This document shows, one piece after another, positions 43,809 through 52,260 of a stretch of DNA of 64,000 nt (positions are counted from its first letter, which is position 1; the number at the start of each line of letters is the position of its first letter). A model generated the notes under the pieces. It worked only from the letters and a program-made list of their open reading frames with translations. It ran no database searches and was not told the origin of the DNA. A program made the position numbers and the translations under genes. The DNA is from Cellvibrio sp. pealriver (GTDB lineage Bacteria > Pseudomonadota > Gammaproteobacteria > Pseudomonadales > Cellvibrionaceae). The stretch spans positions 2,013,149 to 2,077,148 of the forward strand of contig NZ_KQ236688.1 of NCBI RefSeq assembly GCF_001183545.1, in the 5' to 3' direction.

Positions 43809-44765
43809 TTACAGCCAGTCTTTGCGCTTGAAATACCAATACGGCAAAACAGCGGAAAGGAACATCAATGAGAGAGCCACCGCAAACCCGTATTTCCAGT
43901 GGGTATGGGGGATAAACTCAAAGTTCATACCGTACGCACTGGCCACTACTGTTGGAGGCAGGAACACCATCGCCGCAATCGAGAATATTTTAATAATCTG
44001 GTTTTGTTCGATGTTGATGAAACCTTGGGTCGAGTCCATCAAGAAGTTAATTTTGTCGAACAGGAAAGCGGTGTGCGACATGAGGGTGTCCACATCACGC
44101 TTGATCTCACGTGCAGTTTCCTGCAGATCAAATGATTCGCGCAGATGGCGCTGCAAAAAAGAAATTGAACGCTGGGTATCCATCAAACACAGTCGGATTT
44201 TTCCATTGCTGTCCTCAAGCTTCGCCAATCTATCGATGGCCTCCTCCAACTCGGCATCCTCATCCTCCAGCACCATGTGGCTGACTTCTTCGAGTTTGCG
44301 GTGGATGTCTTCCAAGGCATCGGCAAGGTTTTCCACTTTCTGCTCAAACATGGTCACCAGCAAATCTTGCGGGGATGTCACATGTACTTGCCCGGCACGG
44401 GCACGCATGCGCAACAAACGGAAATCTGCCAGATCACCATCGCGCACTGAAATCAAACGTTTGTCTTGAAGGATGAATGCCACCGTTGAGGTGCTATGGC
44501 GACCAGAGTCTCCCGGTGCCAAAAACAGCGAGTGGACATGGATTCCCACACCATCCTGAAAATAGCGCGCAGAGAATTCAATCTCTTCAACATCATCGGT
44601 TTCGGGTAACTCGGCACGCAGAAAGGTATTAAGCTCTTCGCGTTCTTCGTCACTGGGTTCGCGCGCATCAATCCACAGCGCACTACTAAGTGCCAAGGGG
44701 GTATTTTCATCTTGCTGCTTGTCTTCACGCAGCGCGTTACCTTGAACTTTAAACATTCTCAACAT
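43809..44765 (-). CDS. CorA-family divalent cation transporter (ZntB/CorA-like)
   Basis: 318 residues. A long N-terminal cytoplasmic alpha/beta domain with helical segments precedes two C-terminal membrane helices. The family signature YGMN sits at the end of the first helix (ASAYGMNFEFIPHTHW), and the protein ends in the basic KRKDWL expected of CorA. It transports Mg2+ or other divalent ions. AGGAG lies 10 bases before the first ATG. The specificity (Mg2+ versus Zn2+/Co2+) is not readable here. The diguanylate cyclase gene follows 4 bases after its stop. Confidence 0.92.
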   Translation of the reverse strand: MLRMFKVQGNALREDKQQDENTPLALSSALWIDAREPSDEEREELNTFLRAELPETDDVEEIEFSARYFQDGVGIHVHSLFLAPGDSGRHSTSTVAFILQDKRLISVRDGDLADFRLLRMRARAGQVHVTSPQDLLVTMFEQKVENLADALEDIHRKLEEVSHMVLEDEDAELEEAIDRLAKLEDSNGKIRLCLMDTQRSISFLQRHLRESFDLQETAREIKRDVDTLMSHTAFLFDKINFLMDSTQGFINIEQNQIIKIFSIAAMVFLPPTVVASAYGMNFEFIPHTHWKYGFAVALSLMFLSAVLPYWYFKRKDWL

Positions 44766-44899
44766 CGGTGTTTATCTCCTGAAGCTTCAAGGTTTCGATG
44801 GTTTCCGCGGGTGGCGGCTTTATAGCATAGGCGTAATTAATGTAGATTAAATGAAATGCATTTATTCAGTGTTGCTGACAATTATTCATCAACAAAACC

Positions 44900-45832
44900 T
44901 CAGCGTTTCTTTTTATAAAACCCTGGCTCTCCTGCCGGACGGGTTTTGAAGCGGCGATGCACCCACAAATACTGCTCGGGTTTTACACGCACCATATCCT
45001 CAATAATCTTGTTGATGCGCGTTGCATCTTCCACATCGTCACCGCTGGGAAAGTTTTCCAGTGGTGCACCAAACACCAAACGGTAGTGTCCATTATCCTC
45101 GCGATAATGCGCATAGGGCAAAACCACTGCACGACCCAACTGGGCAATACGGGCAGTCCCCAAGACAGTCGCTGCAGGAATACCAAAAAACGGGGCGAAT
45201 ACGCTTTGGTCTTTCCCGTAGTCCTGATCAGGCGCATACCAGACTGCCTCACCCTGCCGCAGCTTTTTAATCAGCTGGCGGGTATCGCTGTAGACAATCG
45301 CTGAAGTCAGGTATTTTTCGCGCGCCTTGATCAATTCATAAGCCAATAGCGGGTTAGGGTCTTTGCGATACAACATGTGCGCATCGGCGTGATAGGCATA
45401 AATGCGGCCTGCCGGATCCATGGTAGTGAAATGACATCCCAACAACAGCGCACCGCGCCCCTCTGCTTTTGCAGCAGCGATATGCTCCAAACCTTCTACG
45501 GTGTGACGATCGCGCAGCTTGTCTTTTTGTCCCCACAAAGACATCGCTGACTCCATGATACTGATACCGCAATTGCGGATAACATCGCGCACCATTTTGT
45601 GTTGCGCTTGTTCATCCAGCTCGGGAAAACACAAGGCAATATTGGTCTGGGCAACACGGCGGCGCGACTTGGCCAAGTAATAAAACAGCAGGCCAATAAA
45701 ACGGCCTATCGCGAAATTGACCGGCACCGGCAGCAAAGCGCAAATGCGGAAAAAAGCCAACAGCATCCAAGTCGGCCAAAAGCGTGGACGATAAAAAGAA
45801 GAGTGAAATTCGGGTGGGCTGTGTTTATCCAA
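44900..45832 (-). CDS. lpxL: Lipid A biosynthesis lauroyl-type acyltransferase (LpxL/HtrB family)
   Basis: 310 residues. An N-terminal membrane anchor (about 20-50) is followed by the acyltransferase domain. The HX4D catalytic motif is His134-Asp139 in GCHFTTMDP, and VWYAPDQDYG matches the family substrate site. LpxL/LpxM enzymes add secondary acyl chains to Kdo2-lipid IVA at the inner membrane. Similarity to HtrB/LpxL is clear; which secondary chain it adds cannot be decided. Confidence 0.9.
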   Translation of the reverse strand: MDKHSPPEFHSSFYRPRFWPTWMLLAFFRICALLPVPVNFAIGRFIGLLFYYLAKSRRRVAQTNIALCFPELDEQAQHKMVRDVIRNCGISIMESAMSLWGQKDKLRDRHTVEGLEHIAAAKAEGRGALLLGCHFTTMDPAGRIYAYHADAHMLYRKDPNPLLAYELIKAREKYLTSAIVYSDTRQLIKKLRQGEAVWYAPDQDYGKDQSVFAPFFGIPAATVLGTARIAQLGRAVVLPYAHYREDNGHYRLVFGAPLENFPSGDDVEDATRINKIIEDMVRVKPEQYLWVHRRFKTRPAGEPGFYKKKR

Positions 45833-46009
45833 AATAATTACTCGTATCGGAAAATGAAAACACTGGACGCAGACACGACTGCGTCAGGCACACAATAAGC
45901 GCGCGAATTATAGCAACCACATTCGCTCCGCGCTCAGGCAAAAACACGACAAGGACAAAGCCAGTGGGTTCTGCTAAGGTTGTCCGGCAGCCACAAAGAG
46001 CTCTTATTT

Positions 46010-46324
46010 ATGCAAATTCGTCAGGTATCTGCCGCGCTTGACCGCAAGCTGGTTCAACTGGATCAACAACTTAAATCCCTTGAGCAAGAACGCAATCAGC
46101 CGGATGGCAACCGGCAGCAAGCCGACATAGAGCATGACATCCATGCCCTGCTCCAAATCCGCAACAAGTTGGTCAAATCCAAAGACATCGCGTGGCGTGC
46201 CCATCAGCTGCAATCCCAAAACGATGAACAACGCAGGGCGCGCCAGCGTGTGATTGGTTTATCGCTTTGTATTATCAGTGTGATAGGTGCAGGAATTCTG
46301 CTGGTGTTTGCCATCAACCAATAA
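46010..46324 (+). CDS. Small coiled-coil membrane protein of unknown function
   Basis: 104 residues from ATG 46010; the upstream TTG at 45980 is not favoured. Residues 1-75 are charged and heptad-like (LDQQLKSLEQERNQ), then one membrane helix (about 82-101, GLSLCIISVIGAGILLVFAI) lies at the very C-terminus. It looks like a tail-anchored coiled-coil protein. No family recognised. It converges with grxD. Confidence 0.65.
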   Translation: MQIRQVSAALDRKLVQLDQQLKSLEQERNQPDGNRQQADIEHDIHALLQIRNKLVKSKDIAWRAHQLQSQNDEQRRARQRVIGLSLCIISVIGAGILLVFAINQ

Positions 46325-46384
46325 GATTGGTGGCAAACCCATCATGCGCAGCACCCGCAGCCTGAGACTGCCGGTGCCAAAGGC

Positions 46385-46702
46385 TTAGCCGGCAGCCGCG
46401 GCGTCAATCAAAGGCTTCAATTCACCCTTTTCGTGCATTTCGGTGATGATATCGCAGCCACCAATCAGTTCACCCTTGACCCACAATTGTGGAAAGGTTG
46501 GCCAGTTGGCGTACTTGGGCAATTCGGAGCGGATGTCCGGATTGCTCAGGATATCCACATAGGCAAAGCGCTGGCCACACGCCATCAATGCCTGGGATGC
46601 GCGTTGGGAAAAACCACATTGGGGCGCATTGGGCGACCCTTTCATATAAAGAATCACGGCATTTTCGCTAATTTGCTGCTTGATTGTTTCTAACACATCC
46701 AT
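46385..46702 (-). CDS. grxD: Monothiol glutaredoxin, Grx4 family
   Basis: 105 residues. The active site is CGFS (Cys29-Ser32) in KGSPNAPQCGFSQRA, the signature of monothiol Grx4 proteins that bind and deliver 2Fe-2S clusters. WPTFPQLWVKGELIGGCDI carries the cis-Pro and the glutathione-binding GG. Standard length. Confidence 0.97.
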   Translation of the reverse strand: MDVLETIKQQISENAVILYMKGSPNAPQCGFSQRASQALMACGQRFAYVDILSNPDIRSELPKYANWPTFPQLWVKGELIGGCDIITEMHEKGELKPLIDAAAAG

Positions 46703-46906
46703 CTTTCTCTACCTCGACAAGGCTATTCGTTACGACAGGGGGAACAGGGCAAGGGCGGATATATCCGAGTATTTTGCTCAAGTATTGCCATTTTACCCCA
46801 GCCGGTGGCGACAGGCCAATCTCGTGCGATTGCCAAATAACGGTTTTTGCATATGCTGTTACCACGCAATCCTGCTTACCCTCACGACCAAGGTTGTATC
46901 AGTACC

Positions 46907-48433
46907 GTGAAATTCAATTTACGAGTCCAGGTTTTTTTAGTCTTCGCCTGTTTTGCCGTGTTGCTGACGGGCGGATTATTTTTATATTCACGATTAAGTT
47001 TTGAGCGCAGTTTTAACCATTACATGGAAGAAAAAGAAGCCGCGCGCAATGCACGCCTGATCAGAGCCTTGGAGCGCCATTATTCCAATAATGGAAACTG
47101 GGCGATGTTCACGCTCAATCCTTTTTATTGGGAATTATTTGTGTGGCAAAACAGCGCCAGTTTACGTCAACGGCTTGAACGCCCTATTCCGTTTCCATTT
47201 CTTCCCGAATTCGACAATCGTTTTGATGAAGACAAAGTAGAGCGCAACCCGGATTTCATTCGCAGGAATACGCAAGAAGAGCGTCGACAGCTGCGCCGCA
47301 GTGAACCGGAAACAGATGATTTCTTGCGTCACCAACCCTACCGGCGTTTCATTTTGCTCGATAAAAATAAAAACATTATCAGTGGGAAAAAATGGCGCAA
47401 CGAAAGTTATTTTCTTAGCGATTTATTTGCCACAATTGAGGGTAAAAAAGAACGTATTGGCTATTTGGGTACCCCCATGAATCCTGCCCTGCGCGATTTG
47501 CGCGACAGCGAATTTGCCAAACGCCAACAAAAACATTTTCTGGTAATGGCAATGGTCGCCCTGGCGATTGCGCTCGCTTGCGCAATTCCACTCTCGTATT
47601 TATTGACGCAGCGCGTTAAAAAATTAGCCCGTCACGTGCAGGATTTAAGCAAAGGTGAATATCACCAGCGCCTCGCAATCAAAGGGCAAGATGAAATTGC
47701 CAATTTAGCTGAAAACTTAAATCACCTGGCGCATACACTGGACCAAACAGAACAAGCACGCAAACGCTGGGTAGCCGATATTTCCCACGAGTTGCGCACG
47801 CCGCTGGCAGTACTAAAAGCAGATCTTGAAGCACTGGAGGATGGTGTACGGAAATTTGATGCTAAAGCAATTGCACGGCTACAAAAACACGCTGCGCGTC
47901 TTGCCAATCTTATTAATGATTTGTATCAATTATCGCTAACTGATATTGGCGCTATGAGCTACCGCAAAACAACCTGTGATTTACGGGAAATCATCGATGA
48001 AATCAGTGTTTCCCTGCATGAAAAATTACAACAGACTGGGCTGCAACTTGATACACAACTACCCAACAATCCGCTCATGGCATTTGCAGATCCGGAACGG
48101 TTGCACCAGTTATTTTTAAATTTGTTCAATAACAGCATTAATTACACTGAAGCTCCCGGAAACATTCGTGTGCGCCTATTGTCTGAGCAAGGCAATGCCG
48201 TGTTTACTATTGAAGATTCATCACCCGGTGTTTCACCTGAATTACACGAAAAACTGTTTGAACGTTTATATCGCGCCGAATCATCGCGCAGCCGCGAAAC
48301 AGGCGGAGCAGGATTAGGCTTAAGCATTTGTCGCAACATTGCCGATGCGCACGAAGGCAAGATCACTATTACCAACAGTGAACTGGGCGGCTTGAAAGTC
48401 TCTGTGTATTTACCTCTACAGGAAAGCGTATGA
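46907..48433 (+). CDS. Sensor histidine kinase, BaeS-like
   Basis: 508 residues from GTG 46907 (MKFNLRVQVFLVFACFAVLL), preferred because it gives a normal first membrane helix; an ATG at 46847 would add 20 residues. Two membrane helices (about 7-27 and 210-230) enclose a periplasmic sensor of about 180 residues rich in Arg/Glu. HAMP (about 231-283), HisKA with phosphoacceptor His294 in DISHELRTPLAV, and HATPase_c (NLFNNSINYT; GGAGLGLSICR) follow. It is coupled by ATGA to the response regulator gene. The similarity to BaeS suggests an envelope-stress role, but the inducer is unknown. Confidence 0.9.
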   Translation: MKFNLRVQVFLVFACFAVLLTGGLFLYSRLSFERSFNHYMEEKEAARNARLIRALERHYSNNGNWAMFTLNPFYWELFVWQNSASLRQRLERPIPFPFLPEFDNRFDEDKVERNPDFIRRNTQEERRQLRRSEPETDDFLRHQPYRRFILLDKNKNIISGKKWRNESYFLSDLFATIEGKKERIGYLGTPMNPALRDLRDSEFAKRQQKHFLVMAMVALAIALACAIPLSYLLTQRVKKLARHVQDLSKGEYHQRLAIKGQDEIANLAENLNHLAHTLDQTEQARKRWVADISHELRTPLAVLKADLEALEDGVRKFDAKAIARLQKHAARLANLINDLYQLSLTDIGAMSYRKTTCDLREIIDEISVSLHEKLQQTGLQLDTQLPNNPLMAFADPERLHQLFLNLFNNSINYTEAPGNIRVRLLSEQGNAVFTIEDSSPGVSPELHEKLFERLYRAESSRSRETGGAGLGLSICRNIADAHEGKITITNSELGGLKVSVYLPLQESV

Positions 48434-49092
48434 ATATTTTAATTGTGGAAGATGAAATTGATCTGGGTGAAATTTTGCAAGATTATCTGGCCAGTGAAAA
48501 TTACAACACCACCTTGATCAGCGATGGTGAACAGGCTTTGCAAAAAATCCTCACTGAAAAATGGGACCTTATACTGCTTGATCTGATGCTTCCCAAACGC
48601 GATGGGTTAAGTATTTGTCAGGAAGTGCGCAAGACATCCCAAGTGCCGATTATTATGACAACGGCAAAAGTGGAAGAAATTGATCGCTTGATTGGGTTGG
48701 AGTTGGGCGCAGACGATTATATATGCAAACCTTTTAGCCCACGTGAAGTTGTTGCACGGGTAAAAGCGGTACTGCGCCGCAGCAGCAAAACAGATGAGCA
48801 ACACGAAGAAGGTTTACGTCTGGACAAAGAGCGGCAATATGCCTGTGTAGGTGAGCAATGTGTGGAGCTGACCAGTATTGAATTTCGCATTTTGGAAACA
48901 TTATTACTGAACAAGCAGCGTGTTATCTCGCGCGATTTATTATTAAAAAATGCCTACACCGATCACCGGGTTGTGAGTGATAGGACTATGGATTCACACA
49001 TCACTAAATTACGCAAAAAATTACAGCCCATTTGCAACGATGACATTATTCACTCTGTTTACGGTGTAGGGTATCGTTTGCAAATTTCATGA
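48430..49092 (+). CDS. OmpR-family response regulator, BaeR-like
   Basis: 220 residues. The receiver has acidic pocket Glu7-Asp8, phospho-acceptor Asp51 in LILLDLMLP, and Lys100 in YICKPFSP. A winged-helix DNA-binding domain follows (about 130-220, ELTSIEFRILETLL, then DRTMDSHITKLRKKL and SVYGVGYRLQ). Overlap of four bases with the histidine kinase gene shows they form one operon. Confidence 0.94.
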   Translation: MNILIVEDEIDLGEILQDYLASENYNTTLISDGEQALQKILTEKWDLILLDLMLPKRDGLSICQEVRKTSQVPIIMTTAKVEEIDRLIGLELGADDYICKPFSPREVVARVKAVLRRSSKTDEQHEEGLRLDKERQYACVGEQCVELTSIEFRILETLLLNKQRVISRDLLLKNAYTDHRVVSDRTMDSHITKLRKKLQPICNDDIIHSVYGVGYRLQIS

Positions 49093-49262
49093 TCTTTAGC
49101 TGCTAAACGGCAAGCCATGGAAGGCACCGAAACAACCTACCACCTCCAAAAAATGCTCTATTATCAACCTTACTCGCTGCTTTCACATTTTTTCCATAAT
49201 TGATTATAAGAATTGTACCGCTCAGGTTTACAGGCTGTTTCATAACCGGGTTAATACTAAGA

Positions 49263-50861
49263 TTATGTCCGGAACCCACTTAACAATGCCTCCAATTTAA
49301 GAATCTCCTGCTCAAGATGTGCGCGTGAGCGGCTCACTTGCTCGCCTGCCTCATGATTTTTTTGGGCTTGTTGTAAAATCGTGTCCATGCTGCCGGTAAT
49401 TTTCTGCATGGAGTACTTTTCCTCTTCCGATGCACGTTCAATTTGCGAATTCATTTGCTGGATCCTATCAACCACATCCACAATGTTGGAGAAAGCGTTC
49501 GACGTATTGGCAATACGCTCTTTAATAACCAACGCTTTTTGCTGTGCTCCCCCCATCACCTCCACCGCTTTACTTGAACCCGTGGTCAAATTGGTGATGA
49601 TCGTTTCGATAGCTTTAGTTGATTCCTGCGTGCGCGAAGCCAAACTTCTCACTTCGTCTGCCACCACCGCAAAACCGCGCCCGGTTTCGCCTGCACGCGC
49701 CGCCTCGATTGCAGCATTGAGCGCTAACAAATTTGTTTGTTCGGCAATACTGCGAATGACTTCCAACATGCTTCCAATATTCTGGCTATCCGCTACTAAT
49801 GCAGAAATCACTTGCGATGCGTTATTCACTTCCTGCACCACTTCATCAACGCCTTGCTGTGCCAAAACCACTACCTCATTACCTGCACCAGTCGTGTTGG
49901 CAGCATCAACCGATGCCTGATTAGCGCGCACAGCCGCTTCTGCCACCTTCTCCAAAGTAGAGGAAATGTTTTCCACTACCGAAACAACATGGGAAATTTC
50001 TTGCAGCTGCATATCGCAACCCTTGGTGGTCTGGGCAATAGATTCAGTGATCTGCACACTGGCAGCGGTCAATGTATGGTTGCTGTTTTGCGCCTGACTA
50101 ATCAGTATTTGTAATTTTTCAACAAACCGGTTAAATGCATAAGCAAGCCGCCCCAATTCTGTAGTGGAATTTTCATTGTGCAGGCGCGCAGTCAGATCTC
50201 CTGACCCTGATGACAACTCTTGCAAGTTTTCAGTGACGCGTGATATTGGCTGCAATATCATGTTGTTGGCAAAAATAAAAATAACGATCGCCATCACAAC
50301 ACTCACTACCAATGCAGAAAATAATTTGATCGTAGCAGCATGTTGCAATGCCGATACATTTCCTGTTTCACTCTCCACTTTTGCATCGGCCTCTTCTTCC
50401 ATTTTTCCAATAAAGACTAACAATTCATCCAATTGGCTATTGAGTTGTTGATATTCCGTTAGCGCTACAGCACCTGACTGTAGTTTGTTGATCAGCGCAT
50501 CGCGGGTTATGTGGTATTCCGTTAATTGTTGATCCAGGTTGGCAATAGTGGCTGGGCTCATCAACCCGGAATTTTTCATGCGCGCCAGTGCTTCATTTTC
50601 CATTGCAATTGCATCTTCAAAAACTGTTTGAATTTCAGCGTAGGTTGCTTCGTTGTAGTACAGCTTTTGCAGCGCAATGATTTGAGCCTCCAAACCAATT
50701 TGCCCTTCCATAGCACCGTCTGCTGCATTCCAGGCCGGACCGGAAATATAATCCAGCAACGCACCCAGTTTTTGGCTGGAATTAAAGCCAACATAGGTAT
50801 TAATTCCTATGAGCACAATAAACACAGCGACGACACAGGTTATTGATTGCCTGATATTCAT
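49263..50861 (-). CDS. Methyl-accepting chemotaxis protein
   Basis: 532 residues. Membrane helices at about 10-30 and 188-212 flank a periplasmic four-helix-bundle-like sensor. HAMP (about 213-265) and a long signalling domain follow, with the conserved hairpin tip [19 protein letters not shown] and [14 protein letters not shown]. It would signal to CheA/CheW at the cell pole. The ligand is unknown; the Asp/Glu-rich sensor region shows no recognised binding motif. Confidence 0.95.
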   Translation of the reverse strand: MNIRQSITCVVAVFIVLIGINTYVGFNSSQKLGALLDYISGPAWNAADGAMEGQIGLEAQIIALQKLYYNEATYAEIQTVFEDAIAMENEALARMKNSGLMSPATIANLDQQLTEYHITRDALINKLQSGAVALTEYQQLNSQLDELLVFIGKMEEEADAKVESETGNVSALQHAATIKLFSALVVSVVMAIVIFIFANNMILQPISRVTENLQELSSGSGDLTARLHNENSTTELGRLAYAFNRFVEKLQILISQAQNSNHTLTAASVQITESIAQTTKGCDMQLQEISHVVSVVENISSTLEKVAEAAVRANQASVDAANTTGAGNEVVVLAQQGVDEVVQEVNNASQVISALVADSQNIGSMLEVIRSIAEQTNLLALNAAIEAARAGETGRGFAVVADEVRSLASRTQESTKAIETIITNLTTGSSKAVEVMGGAQQKALVIKERIANTSNAFSNIVDVVDRIQQMNSQIERASEEEKYSMQKITGSMDTILQQAQKNHEAGEQVSRSRAHLEQEILKLEALLSGFRT

Positions 50862-50928
50862 TACGTTTGCCCTTTTCCGTAACTTTCAGTAGAAAACACT
50901 TCATTAAAAAATAAATTGAATGCTCCAT

Positions 50929-52044
50929 CTAAAACTCTATGTAAACACGTGCGCCTAACGCCAATGCATCGCTTATTGTTTTATCCATAGATGGATTCTG
51001 GATGTAATACACGCTTGCTTGTGCACTTAAATGATCGATCACCGGTGCAAAATAGGTTAGCTCCCACGCCGTTTCTGCACGCTGTAGTTCTGTATTAGCG
51101 GCAAGATAGGGATCGCCATTGCGCGCATGGGCGACAGCAAGCCCTAACCCATCATCATCCAGCCAAAAACTATTGAAGGTAATACCGGTACCCGCGTAAT
51201 ACTCCAGTTGGTTAAATTGGTCGTCTGCCTGCCCTAATTGCACAAAGACAGCGGCAACATTATTAATATTTTTTTCACCAATAATATAAATTCCGGTGTT
51301 GTCATCGTTGATGCTGCCATCCACCGGGTTTTCAACTTCAGCGGTGTGTTGCCATGCGCCTAATGCGAGCTTGTCACTGTTGCTATTTGCCCAACCCCAT
51401 TCGACTGCACTGAATAAGCCATCGCTACTATTGAATTGAATATGAGTGCCGCGTGGGTTATTGGGATCACCAGGAATTCCGTCATAAATTGCGGCGAGCA
51501 AATATTGATTCTCGCCCGTAAAAGTAAAATGCAAGGCAGTGGCCGTTGTGGAAAAAATGGAAGGGCCAACCTGTGATGTATCCGGGCCTATACCGAATGA
51601 TGGGTGGGTAAAAAGGCCCGCAGACTCTAATGAATAAAAAGTGGAATTGTAATCGTGCAACCCGAACAGCACTTTTACACTTTCATCGGCAAAATAATGC
51701 TGATACCAAAACTCATACATTTTTACCGTTTCATCCGTTGCGATATTGGAAATACCTTGTACATCGCCAACGTAATCAGAAGGATTTTTTCCCGCGTTAC
51801 CCAACACATAAACAAACCATTCGCCGCTTCCCCACCATCCTGCGGCCTCTGTATCGATTGCCAGTGTCAGATCAAGATTGGCCAGTTCACGCGAACCTTT
51901 TTTAATCCCGCCATCCATATTGCTCACGCTTTCCAAGGTGAGCGCAGCTGACCATTCATACGCGGGGGTATTGGAATCCTCTGTATTTGCGTGTGCGCTT
52001 GTGGTGAAGAACAGGAGTAAAACGGTAAGCGATAATTTTTTCAT
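50929..52044 (-). CDS. Carbohydrate-selective porin, OprB family
   Basis: 371 residues with a signal peptide (MKKLSLTVLLLFFTTSAHA). Alternating beta-strand pattern throughout and the C-terminal aromatic residue (ARVYIEF) indicate an outer-membrane barrel. Family stretches: MYEFWYQHYFADESVKVLFGLHD-type segments, FGIGPDTSQVGPSIF, and YDGIPGDP. OprB porins allow sugar uptake through the outer membrane, fitting the polysaccharide-degrading gene content. No sugar transporter is adjacent. Confidence 0.85.
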   Translation of the reverse strand: MKKLSLTVLLLFFTTSAHANTEDSNTPAYEWSAALTLESVSNMDGGIKKGSRELANLDLTLAIDTEAAGWWGSGEWFVYVLGNAGKNPSDYVGDVQGISNIATDETVKMYEFWYQHYFADESVKVLFGLHDYNSTFYSLESAGLFTHPSFGIGPDTSQVGPSIFSTTATALHFTFTGENQYLLAAIYDGIPGDPNNPRGTHIQFNSSDGLFSAVEWGWANSNSDKLALGAWQHTAEVENPVDGSINDDNTGIYIIGEKNINNVAAVFVQLGQADDQFNQLEYYAGTGITFNSFWLDDDGLGLAVAHARNGDPYLAANTELQRAETAWELTYFAPVIDHLSAQASVYYIQNPSMDKTISDALALGARVYIEF

Positions 52045-52157
52045 GGCGAATTGGTCCCTCGATAATCAGGACGGAAAATCCCAGCTCAGCCCATACCATG
52101 CAAATGATACGGTGAATAGCAGTATAGACAGGGATTTAACAATTCACGGGTTGTCGC

Positions 52158-52186
52158 CTAAAAAGAAATTTTTCATTTCTTTTTAG
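52158..52186. repeat. A/T-rich 12-bp perfect hairpin between hrpB and the porin gene
   Basis: CTAAAAAGAAAT (52158-52169) and ATTTCTTTTTAG (52175-52186) form a 12-bp perfect stem with a 5-base loop. It lies about 75 bases beyond the hrpB stop and about 115 bases before the porin start. It could be an AT-rich terminator for hrpB or an operator for the porin gene. Confidence 0.5.
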
Positions 52187-52260
52187 AATTTAAAGGTAAA
52201 TTAATAGACAAATAAGCGGATAAAAACACAGACTCAAGGAGATATTTAAACATGATCGGA

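Noticed and set aside
46371..46395. CCGG-type inverted repeat at the end of grxD
   Set aside because: Short arms separated by 14 bases, overlapping the stop codon, with no T-run; too weak to call a terminator.
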